64,000 bases of DNA from Melaminivora suipulveris (GTDB taxonomy: Bacteria > Pseudomonadota > Gammaproteobacteria > Burkholderiales > Burkholderiaceae_C), in the NCBI RefSeq assembly GCF_003008575.1, contig NZ_CP027667.1:1182501-1246500 (forward strand), written 5' to 3'. Under the pieces are notes generated by a model. The model was not told where the DNA came from and did not search any database. It saw only the letters and a program-made list of their open reading frames with translations. Numbering within the stretch: position 1 is the stretch's first letter; every line of letters starts with the position of its first letter. Made by a program: the position numbers and the translations under genes. Below, in pieces: positions 18,609 to 27,434 of this stretch.

Positions 18609-20219
18609 TCAGTGCGTGTGTTCGGCAGATCCCTTGCCGAGCTCGGATTTCACGACGAAGCTCCCCGATGAGGCGTAGGGCATGCCGGCCTTGAGGCCCT
18701 GAAGGACCTCGACCCGCTTGCCATCGCTTCGGCCCAGCTTCACTGGCTGGACAATGAAACCACCGTTGACCTTAAGGAAGACAACGGGCTTTTCTCCAAC
18801 GTTCTGGACGGCGTCAGCCGAGATCGTCACAGGCGCCGCCGTTTCTTCGGACACAACTTCAACGTTCACGAACAGGCCGGGACGCCAGGCGCCCTTGGGA
18901 TTTTCAAGAACCACGCGGGCCTTCGCTGTGCGGGTCTGCTCGCCGATCAGCGCCCCTACAAATGCGACGATGCCAGTGGCGGAGGCGTCAAACGCCGTGG
19001 CCTTGATGGTGACCTTCTCGCCCACCCGCACCGACGGCAGGTCTTTTGCCGGAACATTGATCTCCGCCCACACCTGGGTGAGGTCCGAGATGGTGAACAC
19101 CGCTGCATCTTCCTTCACGGCTTCGCCGAGGCTCAGATGCTTCTCGATGACGATGCCGTTAAAGGGTGCCCGCAGTTCGATGCGATTCAAACCGGACATC
19201 GACGAGGTGGACAGGCCCAGCGCACTCAATTTCTGATTGGCGTTGGCCACAGCTACCTCCGCTTCGCTTAAGGCCTGCTTGGCCTGCAGATAGTCCTGCT
19301 CAGCCGAGACCTTCTGCTCCCACAGCTTCCTCTCCCGCTCGTAAGTGGTCTTGGCCAGCGCCAATCGCTTTTGAGCGGTCTGCAACTCGCTGCGCTGCTC
19401 CGAGGCGGTCGGGCTTGCAATGGCGGCCAGCACCTGCCCTTTCTTGACGACTTGGCCAAGGTTGGCGCTGACACTTTCCACCACTCCCGCAAGACGGGGG
19501 ACAACGTGCGAAGTGCGGTCTTCGTTCAGCCGGATCTCGCCGGGCAAAAGCAGTGCCGTCTTGATGTTGGCTGCCGACGCGGTGTCCACACTGATCGATG
19601 CCGCCTTTATCTGGGCATCGGTCAGTTCGATCTTTCCTTCTTCCTTGCTCATCACGAACATGAAGGGCTCAGTGGCAGTCTGCGCAATGATCTCGATGTC
19701 GAACGCATGGGGTTCGGCAACGATCTCGCGACTGACCAGGTTGTCTTTTTCCGCGGCAAATGTCAGCTTTTGCTTTTCGTCCGTCGGGCGGGTCACTGTT
19801 GCCGTGACCGTTGCCGCGTTCAGGGGTAGCGCCTTGTCTTTGTCGAACAGCCAGATCCGCAGCCGAGGCTCGCCACCATCTTCCGACAGCAGTGCTTCCA
19901 GGCTGAAGTCGCCTTCCTTGAACATGGTGCCGCCGTGGGGGCCCTTGGCTTCGCTCTTTTCGTGGTGTTCACCGTCAGCATGGCCCTTGTCATCGTCGTG
20001 GCCTTTTTCACCGCCTTTGCCATGGTGCTCTCCGTCACCATGCCCCTTGGCCTCGGTGTGGCCTCCGTGACCGTGGCCATCGCCCTCGGCGGCCGCCGCT
20101 TTCGGCTTGCCTCCGCCCTGCAAGATGAAAGCTCCTGCCCCGACTCCCAATGCCAGGACGACGGCAATGGCGATCAAGTGCTTTTTGCTGATGGTGGATT
20201 TGATGGTGTTCATGGTCAT
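18609..20219 (-). CDS. czcB: Periplasmic adaptor CzcB with His-rich N terminus
   Basis: This 536-residue membrane-fusion protein has one N-terminal anchor (KHLIAIAVVLALGVGAGAFIL), then an unusually His/Asp-rich stretch (about residues 40-95; GHGHGGHTEAKGHGDG and similar) that could collect metal. A beta-rich domain beginning GPHGG comes next. A lipoyl-like and coiled-coil hairpin follows (LAAIASPTASEQRSELQ..., ERERKLWEQKVSAEQDYLQA), then beta-barrel and membrane-proximal parts. It connects CzcA with CzcC. The gene ends 15 bases before czcA and begins 2 bases after the czcC stop. Confidence 0.93.
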   Translation of the reverse strand: MTMNTIKSTISKKHLIAIAVVLALGVGAGAFILQGGGKPKAAAAEGDGHGHGGHTEAKGHGDGEHHGKGGEKGHDDDKGHADGEHHEKSEAKGPHGGTMFKEGDFSLEALLSEDGGEPRLRIWLFDKDKALPLNAATVTATVTRPTDEKQKLTFAAEKDNLVSREIVAEPHAFDIEIIAQTATEPFMFVMSKEEGKIELTDAQIKAASISVDTASAANIKTALLLPGEIRLNEDRTSHVVPRLAGVVESVSANLGQVVKKGQVLAAIASPTASEQRSELQTAQKRLALAKTTYERERKLWEQKVSAEQDYLQAKQALSEAEVAVANANQKLSALGLSTSSMSGLNRIELRAPFNGIVIEKHLSLGEAVKEDAAVFTISDLTQVWAEINVPAKDLPSVRVGEKVTIKATAFDASATGIVAFVGALIGEQTRTAKARVVLENPKGAWRPGLFVNVEVVSEETAAPVTISADAVQNVGEKPVVFLKVNGGFIVQPVKLGRSDGKRVEVLQGLKAGMPYASSGSFVVKSELGKGSAEHTH

Positions 20220-20221
20220 TC

Positions 20222-21577
20222 TCAGTTCTGCGGTGCGGTCAGGCGGGGGTCGTGGGGGCCGCCGAGCAGGCGATCAACATCGGCTGCTGCACGATGTGCC
20301 TCGCCAAGTGCTTTGAGATATTGGGATTTGGCGGTGAAGTAGGTGCGCTGCGCATCGAGCACCTCCAGGAAATTGAACTTGCCGTTCTCAAAGCCAATGG
20401 TGGCTGCGTCATAAGCGGACTTCGCCCCCGGAAGCACGTCCTGCAGCAGAGATTGGATCTCTGCTGCGATCATCGCAAGTCGCTCCCGGGCCTGCACCAC
20501 TTCGCTATGCAGGCGCACGGTGGCCCCCTGCAGCTCGTCTCGGGCCTTGTCCTCCAGCTTCAGTGCTTCAAGGAGATTGCCCTGGTTGCGGTCAAACACG
20601 GGGATGGGGACTGACACCCCAAAAAGAAGGACGTTTCGCTGCGTCTCGTTGCTGCGCTGCATGCCAACGCTGACGGTGACATCCGGCACCCGCTTGCTTT
20701 GCTCCAAGTCAGTCAAGGCCTTGCGCCGATCCACCTCGATCCTTGCCAGGACAACCGCTGGCGAAGAAGAAATAAGGGACTGAAGATCGGCGAGTTTCGG
20801 TACAGGGGGGAGGTTTTCGGCCTTGCCCTCCAGGACCGTGAAAGGCGCTTCGATCTTTCCCAGTAGCGCGAACAGACGAGACAGGGCATTGCGCTGTTCG
20901 CTCGCGGCCTGGGCGAGCTCGACGCGAATACCCGCTTCCGCAACCCGGGCCTTGGACTCTTCGACAGGCGACACTTTGCCGGCGGCCACCCGCTTGGCGA
21001 CAGTGTCAGTTGAAGACTTGGCCAGCGCCACGCTGTCCCTGGCGAGCACCAGGCGTTCTTGCGCAGTCAACACGTCGAAATAGGCGGCAGCCACGTTGGC
21101 TCGCAAGGTTGCCTTCAGCTCGTTGAGCTGGGCTTGCGCCTGCTCGCGCGATTTTTCGGCTGCCTTGGTGCGCGCGGCACGCTTCCCTCCCAATTCCACC
21201 GGAAGGTTGAGCTGCCAACTTTGCGTGCGCGTTTTGGAGCGCGCGTCTTCCAGCGAGTAGGCGAGCTCTGGATTGGGGCGTGCGCGCCCTTGCAGAACTT
21301 GCCCCTCGGTTGCCTCCAACTGGCGCGTCGCCGCTGCCACCTCGGGATTTCCCTCCAAAGCCAATTCAATTGCCTTGGTTAGCGACAGCGGCATAGCGGA
21401 TGCTGTTGCGGCAGTCTGAAGTGCGTCCTCGCCACTGATGGGCCGCTGTGACACGCCCTGCGAAAAGGCGCTACTGGAAGCGGCCAGCAATATGGCCGCC
21501 GCGCTAGCTGCGAGCCTGACTTTCTTGTGGCCGCGCCATGCGTGCGGCTTTCCTTGAAGGTAAATACCCTTGAACAT
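20222..21577 (-). CDS. czcC: Outer-membrane factor CzcC
   Basis: The 451-residue protein has a signal peptide (LAASAAAILLAASSSAFSQ) and the two-fold repeated long helices of TolC-family channels, with conserved patches such as GNPEVAAATRQLEATEGQVLQGRARPNPEL, split here across two strands of the repeat. It provides the exit duct of CzcCBA. The frame is open to 21,652, but ATG 21,577 has GGAG 6 bases upstream and gives a normal leader. It lies directly before czcB in the leftward operon. Confidence 0.92.
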   Translation of the reverse strand: MFKGIYLQGKPHAWRGHKKVRLAASAAAILLAASSSAFSQGVSQRPISGEDALQTAATASAMPLSLTKAIELALEGNPEVAAATRQLEATEGQVLQGRARPNPELAYSLEDARSKTRTQSWQLNLPVELGGKRAARTKAAEKSREQAQAQLNELKATLRANVAAAYFDVLTAQERLVLARDSVALAKSSTDTVAKRVAAGKVSPVEESKARVAEAGIRVELAQAASEQRNALSRLFALLGKIEAPFTVLEGKAENLPPVPKLADLQSLISSSPAVVLARIEVDRRKALTDLEQSKRVPDVTVSVGMQRSNETQRNVLLFGVSVPIPVFDRNQGNLLEALKLEDKARDELQGATVRLHSEVVQARERLAMIAAEIQSLLQDVLPGAKSAYDAATIGFENGKFNFLEVLDAQRTYFTAKSQYLKALGEAHRAAADVDRLLGGPHDPRLTAPQN

Positions 21578-21734
21578 CCGATTCTCCAGTGATTTCAAAA
21601 CACGAAGGAATCGGCGGAGTGGCAACCGTGCAGCTGCCTGGCAACTCGTCACTCATCACAGCCGCGACACGCGCAACTACATCCGCCGGAGGGGCGGACA
21701 CGAATGACTGAAGGAAGGAGAGATGCCCCGCCGA

Positions 21735-22094
21735 TTAGGCGAGGACGGACCACTGAGGGCGGTCAGGAGGAGTGGGCGTTACAGCAGCCAACCGCTCGTT
21801 CGGCTGGGCACCCACACTACTGTCGTGAGAGACGCCTTGCTTGGCATAGGAAAAGTTGAGGGCGCCGATGCCGGCGCCATGGCAAACCCAGCAATCGACA
21901 TCAAACTGGTCGGCGTTTTGCCCATTCTTATCTGCTTGGTCGATCACGCTCTTGGCCTCATGCTTGTGCTCATGATGCCCCACGTGTTGTGTCTGAGCCG
22001 TAGCGCGTTCATGCATGCAATAGGTAGCAACCGCAGACCAGCTGAACTGGAATGGTAGCAATGCAAGCATAAAAACAGCTATCAAGCGGCGCAT
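21735..22094 (-). CDS. czcI: CzcI-family exported protein
   Basis: The 119-residue protein has a signal peptide (MRRLIAVFMLALLPFQFSWSAVA), a His-rich middle (HVGHHEHKHEA) and a DVDCWVCHG segment with the CXXCH spacing. This layout and the place before czcC fit CzcI of Cupriavidus czc operons, a periplasmic protein that influences induction. The Cys and His could bind Zn or Co. A c-type heme cannot be ruled out, but nothing else supports it. Confidence 0.8.
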   Translation of the reverse strand: MRRLIAVFMLALLPFQFSWSAVATYCMHERATAQTQHVGHHEHKHEAKSVIDQADKNGQNADQFDVDCWVCHGAGIGALNFSYAKQGVSHDSSVGAQPNERLAAVTPTPPDRPQWSVLA

Positions 22095-22173
22095 TATTTG
22101 AGTCTAGCACGCGACCATGAAGTCTTCGTGTGGGGTACGGATGGACTCTGGATAGAGGCTATGCGTTGGAGAA

Positions 22174-22512
22174 TCAGCCGCCCGAGCCGTACAGTTCCTG
22201 GATACGCTGTTTTTCAGCGGCAGACATGTTCAGGTATTCCTGTTGCACCTGCTCACGGGTCTTGGAGGGGCCCGTTGCCTTGACAGGCAGAGCACCGCCG
22301 CGCGCGAGGATCGCCAGCGTGCCGTCCTTACGGGCGACGGCCACCGACTCAAGCACGTCGCCACGGGACATCGAGCTCAGGACGTGGTCGGGATGGGTGG
22401 TAAATCCCACTTCGCCACCTGCGGGGTGATACAGCGAAGATGCAGATGCCAGGCCTGGAGCCGCGATGGCAAGGGCGATCAGGGAAAGCGTGAGGGGTTT
22501 GCGAACAGTCAT
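22174..22512 (-). CDS. Small exported DUF4148-like protein
   Basis: This 112-residue protein has a signal peptide (cleaved near GLASA). The mature part shares the pattern of the two DUF4148-type proteins in the window: YHPAGGEVGFTTHPDHVLS, then SKTREQVQQEYLNMSAAEKQRIQELY. It is divergent from czcR and probably shares a regulatory region with it. Its position at the head of the czc genes suggests metal control. The function is unknown. Confidence 0.7.
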   Translation of the reverse strand: MTVRKPLTLSLIALAIAAPGLASASSLYHPAGGEVGFTTHPDHVLSSMSRGDVLESVAVARKDGTLAILARGGALPVKATGPSKTREQVQQEYLNMSAAEKQRIQELYGSGG

Positions 22513-22669
22513 GGTTTTGTCTCAGGGTTCAGGGGAGCCCTTGGCGGCTTGCCTGGGCTATGCCTTGCGACACGGGGTGAACTTTAGAAAGCGGCCAACG
22601 ACAAGGAGCCAACAGTCAGATGACAAATTCGTAATATTCGAATGCCCCGCATGCTTCGAGAATGGCGTC
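22513..22669. promoter_or_regulatory. Divergent promoter region of czcRS
   Basis: This 157-base region lies between the leftward DUF4148-like gene and czcR. A TGACAAATTCGTAATATTCG stretch at 22,620-22,639 contains TGAC-N6-GTAA, which resembles heavy-metal response-regulator half-sites. A -10-like TAATAT lies within it. Autoregulation by CzcR is probable but inferred. Confidence 0.45.
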
Positions 22670-23356
22670 ATGAAAATCTTGCTCATTGAAGACGAAGTCA
22701 AGCTTGCCGAGTACCTGCGCAAGGGTCTCGGCGAGGTCGGCTACGTGGTGGACGTGGCCCACAACGGCGTGGATGGCCTCCACATGGCCCTCGAAGGCGG
22801 GCACGACCTGCTGGTGCTGGACGCAATGCTCCCAGGGATCGACGGTTTCAGCCTACTCACCGCTTTTCGCAAATCCAGGCAGACACCCGTTTTGATGTTG
22901 ACAGCGAGGGTAAGCGTCGAGGACCGGGTTCTGGGACTGCAGACAGGTGCTGACGACTATCTGGTCAAGCCCTTCGCGTTTTCCGAACTGAACGCACGCA
23001 TCCAGGTGCTCCTGAGGCGCACCCATGGCGCACGGGATGCGGCAGAGCCCTCGCAACTGCGCCTTGCCGATCTCGAGGTGGACCTAGTGCGGCGCAAAGC
23101 GTCCCGGGGTGGTCAGCGGCTGGAGCTGACCGCCAAGGAGTTTCTGCTTCTGACTCTCTTCCTGCGACGGAAAGGCGAGGTGCTGTCTCGCACCGAGATT
23201 GCCGAGCAGGTGTGGGACATGAATTTCGACAGCAACACCAACGTGGTGGAGGTCGCCATCCGGCGCTTGCGCAGCAAGATCGACACGCCCTTCGAGAAGG
23301 CACTGCTTCACACCGTTCGGGGTATGGGTTACATCATCGAAGTGCGCAACGAATGA
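22670..23356 (+). CDS. czcR: Heavy-metal response regulator CzcR
   Basis: The 228-residue OmpR-family regulator begins MKILLIEDEVKLAEYLRKGLGEVGY. The phospho-Asp lies in LLVLDAMLPG, and the receiver ends with the KPFAF switch Lys. The winged-helix domain holds the MNFDSNTNVVEVAIRRLR segment shared with CopR/CusR. The start was set at 22,670 because the receiver begins there. An upstream open frame to 22,466 has no homologous look. Its stop overlaps the czcS start by 4 bases. Confidence 0.9.
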   Translation: MKILLIEDEVKLAEYLRKGLGEVGYVVDVAHNGVDGLHMALEGGHDLLVLDAMLPGIDGFSLLTAFRKSRQTPVLMLTARVSVEDRVLGLQTGADDYLVKPFAFSELNARIQVLLRRTHGARDAAEPSQLRLADLEVDLVRRKASRGGQRLELTAKEFLLLTLFLRRKGEVLSRTEIAEQVWDMNFDSNTNVVEVAIRRLRSKIDTPFEKALLHTVRGMGYIIEVRNE

Positions 23357-24687
23357 AGGCACTGACCCAACATCGCTCACTGCGCCAGAGGCTGTCGTGG
23401 TGGCTGGCGTTGCAAAGCTTTGCAGGCTTGGGCCTGGTCTGCCTAGCCGTGTATCTGGTGACCGAGTTCAATTTTCGCGATCGGCAAGAAGATACATTGG
23501 CACAAAAGGAAAACGTCATTCGGCATCTGCTGGCGGATGGTAAAGAGCACAGGGATTCGGAAGACCTCGCTCACAAGCTCGACGATTTCCTGGTGGGGCA
23601 TGGAGATCTATCGCTTGAAGTGACCCAGGCCGATGGGGTCGTGCTCTACGCGCACGCGCGCAACCAGAATGCGAAGACGGTATGGCGCCAACGGCAGTTC
23701 GAGGTGGAGCAGGTCGCGGGCTCGGCCTCGAAGAGTTTGCGCGTCCGGCTGTCGCTGGACATCCAAACCGACAATCAGTTGCTTCACCGGCTCGCAGTCA
23801 CCCTGCTGGTGGCGGCTATCGGGGGAGCCGTCGTAGTTTCGCTGGGCGGCTTCTCTCTGGTCAACCTCGGGCTTGCGCCCGTGCGAAGGCTGGCCAGCCA
23901 AACGCGCGCACTGTCGGCCGACAACCTGCATCACCGGCTCGATGGGGGTGAGCAACCTCTTGAGCTTGTGCCGCTGATTGACCAGTTCAATGCACTCCTG
24001 GCACGCATCGAGAAGGCCTACTCACAGATGGAGGGCTTCAATGCAGATGTAGCGCACGAGTTGTGCACGCCACTGGCCACGCTCATTACCAACAATGAAC
24101 TGGCGCTAAGGCGCCCTGAACAGACGGACATGCGGGAGGTCCTCGCCTCCAACCTGGAGGAACTGCATCGCCTGACCGGCATCGTCAACGACATGCTGTT
24201 CCTATCCCAGGCGGATCGGGGCGTGAGCGCACGCCGCGCTCCCGTAGCGAGCCTTGCAGCGGTGGCTGCAGACGTGCTGGACTACCACGAGGCGGCGCTG
24301 GCCGAGGCCGGTCTCACCGCCAAAGTGGTGGGCGATGCCCATGGCGCCTTTGACGCGCCGCTGTTGCGCCGGGCCCTGTCAAACCTGCTAGGCAACGCCA
24401 CCCGATACGCAAAAAATGACTCAATCGTCCAGATCACCTTCAAGCCCTCTGATGAGGACCGCGTGCTGATCAGTGTCGCTAACTGCGGAGATACCATCGA
24501 TCCAGAGATACTTCCGCACCTGTTTGATCGATTCTTCCGCGGCGATCCCGCTCGCAGCCATGGGCAAAGCAACCATGGCCTCGGCTTGGCCATCGTTGGC
24601 GCGATCGCTCGCATGCACCAGGGTGAGCCGGTTGCATGGTCAGAGAACGGGGTGACGATTGTCGGGATGGAAATCCGCGCTCTGTAA
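23353..24687 (+). CDS. czcS: Heavy-metal sensor kinase CzcS with altered H-box
   Basis: This 444-residue kinase has two membrane segments (about 16-36 and 148-170), a periplasmic sensor loop, HAMP and the catalytic core. The phospho-acceptor His 235 sits in VAHELCTPLATLI. The usual Arg of HELRTP is replaced by Cys 238 (TGC at 24,064). The ATPase part has NLLGNATRYAKND, and its G-box is NHGLGLAIVG instead of the common GSGLGLAI. The altered boxes might lower activity. The kinase is expected to respond to Zn, Cd or Co and to act on CzcR. Confidence 0.88.
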   Translation: MKALTQHRSLRQRLSWWLALQSFAGLGLVCLAVYLVTEFNFRDRQEDTLAQKENVIRHLLADGKEHRDSEDLAHKLDDFLVGHGDLSLEVTQADGVVLYAHARNQNAKTVWRQRQFEVEQVAGSASKSLRVRLSLDIQTDNQLLHRLAVTLLVAAIGGAVVVSLGGFSLVNLGLAPVRRLASQTRALSADNLHHRLDGGEQPLELVPLIDQFNALLARIEKAYSQMEGFNADVAHELCTPLATLITNNELALRRPEQTDMREVLASNLEELHRLTGIVNDMLFLSQADRGVSARRAPVASLAAVAADVLDYHEAALAEAGLTAKVVGDAHGAFDAPLLRRALSNLLGNATRYAKNDSIVQITFKPSDEDRVLISVANCGDTIDPEILPHLFDRFFRGDPARSHGQSNHGLGLAIVGAIARMHQGEPVAWSENGVTIVGMEIRAL

Positions 24688-25035
24688 CGGGCTCTGGTGC
24701 CGGTGATCCCACTTACGCATCCATGAGCCCGAACTGTGCTTCTTAGGGGGGCCTGGATCGATTTTCTGATTTATGAGTTCGTGTTTTCCGACTGGCTTTT
24801 CTGCAATTGGCCGAAGCGACTCCATCGCACTTACTCCAATGCAGGATATTTGCCCATGTCTTCATGGTTGGACCTTGTCACCGCGATAAGGTCAAGGTCC
24901 GCAAAAGATGACAGAAAAGTCACCGTGCTGTCCTCGTTCTGTTGGGTCGGGGTTTCTACGATGAACACATCTTCTCATCGCCTGGCAAAGGCATGGGAGA
25001 TGCAAGTTTTATTGACTTCTATAAGGACCTTAGCC
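24688..25035. other. Gap between czcS and DUF4148 copy 2
   Basis: The first half holds the degenerate CueR-like operator and no gene. From 24,908 it belongs to the direct duplication. It contains a TGAC-AGAAAA-GTCA dyad (24,909-24,922), a candidate response-regulator site, and an in-frame upstream ATG at 24,961. Confidence 0.5.
24865..24895 (-). promoter_or_regulatory. Degenerate CueR-like operator
   Basis: A dyad at 24,871-24,893 has arms GACCTTGTC and GATAAGGTC around 5 bases, the same 9-5-9 geometry as the copA operator at 2,202-2,224. On the minus strand a TTGACC -35 box precedes it, but the expected -10 position reads CAACCA. No gene starts downstream on that strand. It looks like the remnant of a MerR-type promoter cut off from its gene. 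Confidence 0.5.
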
Positions 25036-25453
25036 ATGACTCAACATCGCCTCTCCCTTTCTTCCATGATTGCAGCAGTGGCCGCAGTGGTCACTCTGGG
25101 TCTACCGGGGATGGCTTCGGCAGCATACGAGCATCCTGCCAACAATGAAAAGGGCATCATCGTTCACCCGGAACACTTCAAGAGTGAAAAGACACGAGAG
25201 CAGGTTATCGCGGAAACCAAGGCTGCTATGCAGCAAGGACGCCTGTCTTATGGCGAGAGCAACTACCCCATCCGCACACCTGATGTAAGTTCTGGCAAGA
25301 CGCGTGAGCAAGTGATCAACGAACTGCTGAGCGAGTCACCTGCCGAACGCGCCGCGCGTCTGCGTCTCTACTCCCGGGGTTGATAGCCCCCAATTGGGGC
25401 TCCAGCAGAGCACGTTGAATCCATTCTGTGGGATCGCTGGCGTCGGCCTGACT
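24908..25453 (+). repeat. Direct duplication, copy 2 (right of Pb/Czc block)
   Basis: This is the partner of 10,187-10,732, in the same orientation. Its right limit (25,453) falls on the last codon of the relaxase gene, so the edge of the accessory block coincides with the edge of the ICE backbone. Copy 1 lies at the border of the copper and lead blocks. Confidence 0.8.
25036..25383 (+). CDS. Small exported DUF4148-type protein, copy 2
   Basis: The 115-residue product is a close paralogue of the protein at 10,315: same signal peptide (ending GMASA), YEHPANNEKGIIVHPEHFKS, repeated KTREQV motifs and an ERAARLRLYSRG C terminus. ATG 25,036 matches the start of copy 1 and gives a clean signal peptide. 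An in-frame ATG at 24,961 would add 25 residues and spoil it. It follows czcS, so both two-component systems in the window have a copy directly downstream. The function is unknown. Confidence 0.75.
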   Translation: MTQHRLSLSSMIAAVAAVVTLGLPGMASAAYEHPANNEKGIIVHPEHFKSEKTREQVIAETKAAMQQGRLSYGESNYPIRTPDVSSGKTREQVINELLSESPAERAARLRLYSRG

Positions 25454-27434
25454 AACCTCGGGACAGCCCAGGCCGCCGTCCAATTTCCCATGACATCCCG
25501 CCGCCGCGCACGATGGCGGAAAGCTGTTGTCCCAGCCGTTGCTCTATCACTGGCTTCCACGGCACCAGACTGAAGCCCTTGCCGTCGTCCAGCATGGCGT
25601 AGCGTCCGCTGACGAGCATGACGGAGCGCCGATAGATCCCAGCCACGCGCTGGCCGTCGACCAGGGGCCGATGCTCCAGCCCGGTTTCGGCGGCAATGTC
25701 CTTGGCGGCTTGCGCCAGTTCCCGGTTGCGCAGCGTGCTCAGCAGGTTGCGCGCCAGGACCACGCGCTGGCCACGCCGCTCGGCCAGCCCCTGTTCGGTC
25801 AGGAAGTCGGCACGCTTCTGTAGTGCCTCCTTGACCTCGCTGCCAAAGCCCAAATCGCCCAGCCCCTTGTCGCCGCCGATCAACTGCTGATCCAGCCAGG
25901 TGACCCCAATCACGCGGGCCTGCCGCTCAATGGGTAGGTGCGATTTCAGCTCCACGGCCACGCCGCCCAGGCGCTGCGCGTCGTACTGGTGACCACGCTC
26001 GGGCAGGTCGCTCGGCACCTTCCATAGCCCTTCGGCCACGCGCTCCACGATGCCAGCCCGGCGCAGGGCTTCCAGCCGGCGAACATGGGCTGCGACCACC
26101 TCTTGCGGATCGCGGCCGACCTGCGCCTGGCCTTGCGTAATCGCCAGATGATGGTCGGTGCGGTACAGGCCATCGCTGGCCAGCGCGGCGATGTTGCGAT
26201 CCGCCGCCCGCACCTCGGCGGAACCGCGTACTTCCACCACCGCGCCGGTCGGATAGTTGCCGGGTTCGTCGCGGGCATTGAGCGCGACGTAGTGCGCCTT
26301 GCCGTCCGTGCCGTCGATGACCAGATAGCCCCGGTCGCGCAACTCGTCGGCCAACCCCTTGGCGGTCACGCGGCCAATGATGCTGCGCCCATCGTCGCCG
26401 GGCTCGAACACCGCCAGTTCGCGCGGCTGCCCGCTCATCGCCCGCTGCATGGTGCGGATGATGTCGCCGCGCTCGCCCAGGGCGCGCAAGGTCTTCTCGG
26501 CGTCGGCATGGATGACCCAGGTGCCAGGCTGCGTCTCGTCGGCCAGGCCCAGCCGCTGCAAGTGTTGCAGGCGGCCGATCAGCAGCAGGCGCTGGCGTCG
26601 CAATTTGGGTTCGTTGAAACGTTCGATCTGCACCCGGCCATCGTCGCCAGTCTCACGTTTCAGTGTGCGATCCAGGCTCGTCCACCGTTCCTGTTCCACC
26701 TCGCGCTGCAGGCTCTGCTGGATCTCCAGTTCGGTGCGCGGCCCCAGCCATTCGGTCGCCAGTTCGGCGGCCCGATGGCGGAAGCCATCGGCGATGTAGT
26801 CGCCCGCGATGATGAGGTCTTTGCCGGTGTCGTCGCGCCCCCGCACGATCAGGTGGGTGTGCGGGTTGTCGGTGTTCCAGTGATTGACTGCCACCCATTC
26901 CAGCCGCGTGCCCAGGTCGGCCTCCATGCGGCCCATCAGGTGGCGCGTGTACGTCCGAAGATCGTCCAGTTCAGCGCCATCCTCGGGTGAAATGATGAAG
27001 CGGAAGTGGTGCCGGTCATCCTGGCTGCGTTCCTTGAACGCATCCAGATCGGCTTCGTCCGTCTGCGGCCCATAGGCGCGGCCCGGCTCACCATCGCGGC
27101 CCGCGCCATCGCGCTCGATGTAGCGCAGGTGCTTGGCAAGCGATTGCGGGCTGGCCTGGCGCTGGTTGACCAGCAGCGTCTTGATGGTGACGCGCCGGGA
27201 CAGCTGCGTGAGTTTCGCACCGGCGAAGCGCGCCGCCGTATGCCCACGCCCCAGGCGCGAGCCGGGGCGCTTTCCGGTGCCGCCAGCCGACGCCGGGCGG
27301 CGCACCGAGGACTTGCCGCCGCTGGTTTTGCCAACCTGCTTGAGCACCTTGGAGACAAAGCTCTGGCCGCGGTTCTTCGGGGCCTTTGGAGGGTTTGGAC
27401 GGATGCGGAAATCGTCGTCGCGGCGGTTGCTCAT
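25452..27434 (-). CDS. ICE relaxase, DUF3363 family
   Basis: This 660-residue relaxase nicks the transfer origin and pilots the strand during conjugation. The catalytic His cluster is visible as HWNTDNPHTH (about residues 185-194), with the conserved HHFRFIISPEDG segment before it (about 142-153). The C-terminal half is the long DUF3363 region, ending IVRGGGMSWEIGRRPG. The N terminus is basic and disordered. ATG 27,434 was chosen because the sequence before it looks non-coding. It corresponds to RlxS of Tn4371-like ICEs. Its 3' end abuts the metal-resistance block. Confidence 0.9.
   Translation of the reverse strand: MSNRRDDDFRIRPNPPKAPKNRGQSFVSKVLKQVGKTSGGKSSVRRPASAGGTGKRPGSRLGRGHTAARFAGAKLTQLSRRVTIKTLLVNQRQASPQSLAKHLRYIERDGAGRDGEPGRAYGPQTDEADLDAFKERSQDDRHHFRFIISPEDGAELDDLRTYTRHLMGRMEADLGTRLEWVAVNHWNTDNPHTHLIVRGRDDTGKDLIIAGDYIADGFRHRAAELATEWLGPRTELEIQQSLQREVEQERWTSLDRTLKRETGDDGRVQIERFNEPKLRRQRLLLIGRLQHLQRLGLADETQPGTWVIHADAEKTLRALGERGDIIRTMQRAMSGQPRELAVFEPGDDGRSIIGRVTAKGLADELRDRGYLVIDGTDGKAHYVALNARDEPGNYPTGAVVEVRGSAEVRAADRNIAALASDGLYRTDHHLAITQGQAQVGRDPQEVVAAHVRRLEALRRAGIVERVAEGLWKVPSDLPERGHQYDAQRLGGVAVELKSHLPIERQARVIGVTWLDQQLIGGDKGLGDLGFGSEVKEALQKRADFLTEQGLAERRGQRVVLARNLLSTLRNRELAQAAKDIAAETGLEHRPLVDGQRVAGIYRRSVMLVSGRYAMLDDGKGFSLVPWKPVIEQRLGQQLSAIVRGGGMSWEIGRRPGLSRG

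Noticed and set aside
21895..21925. Heme c site in CzcI (CWVCH)
   Set aside because: The CXXCH spacing is present, but the protein lacks the size and distal ligand of a cytochrome. A metal site in a CzcI-type protein is the simpler reading.
24961..25035. N-terminal extension of DUF4148 copy 2 from ATG 24,961
   Set aside because: The extension destroys the signal peptide, and in copy 1 the same frame ends in a stop, so it is more likely a leader peptide remnant.
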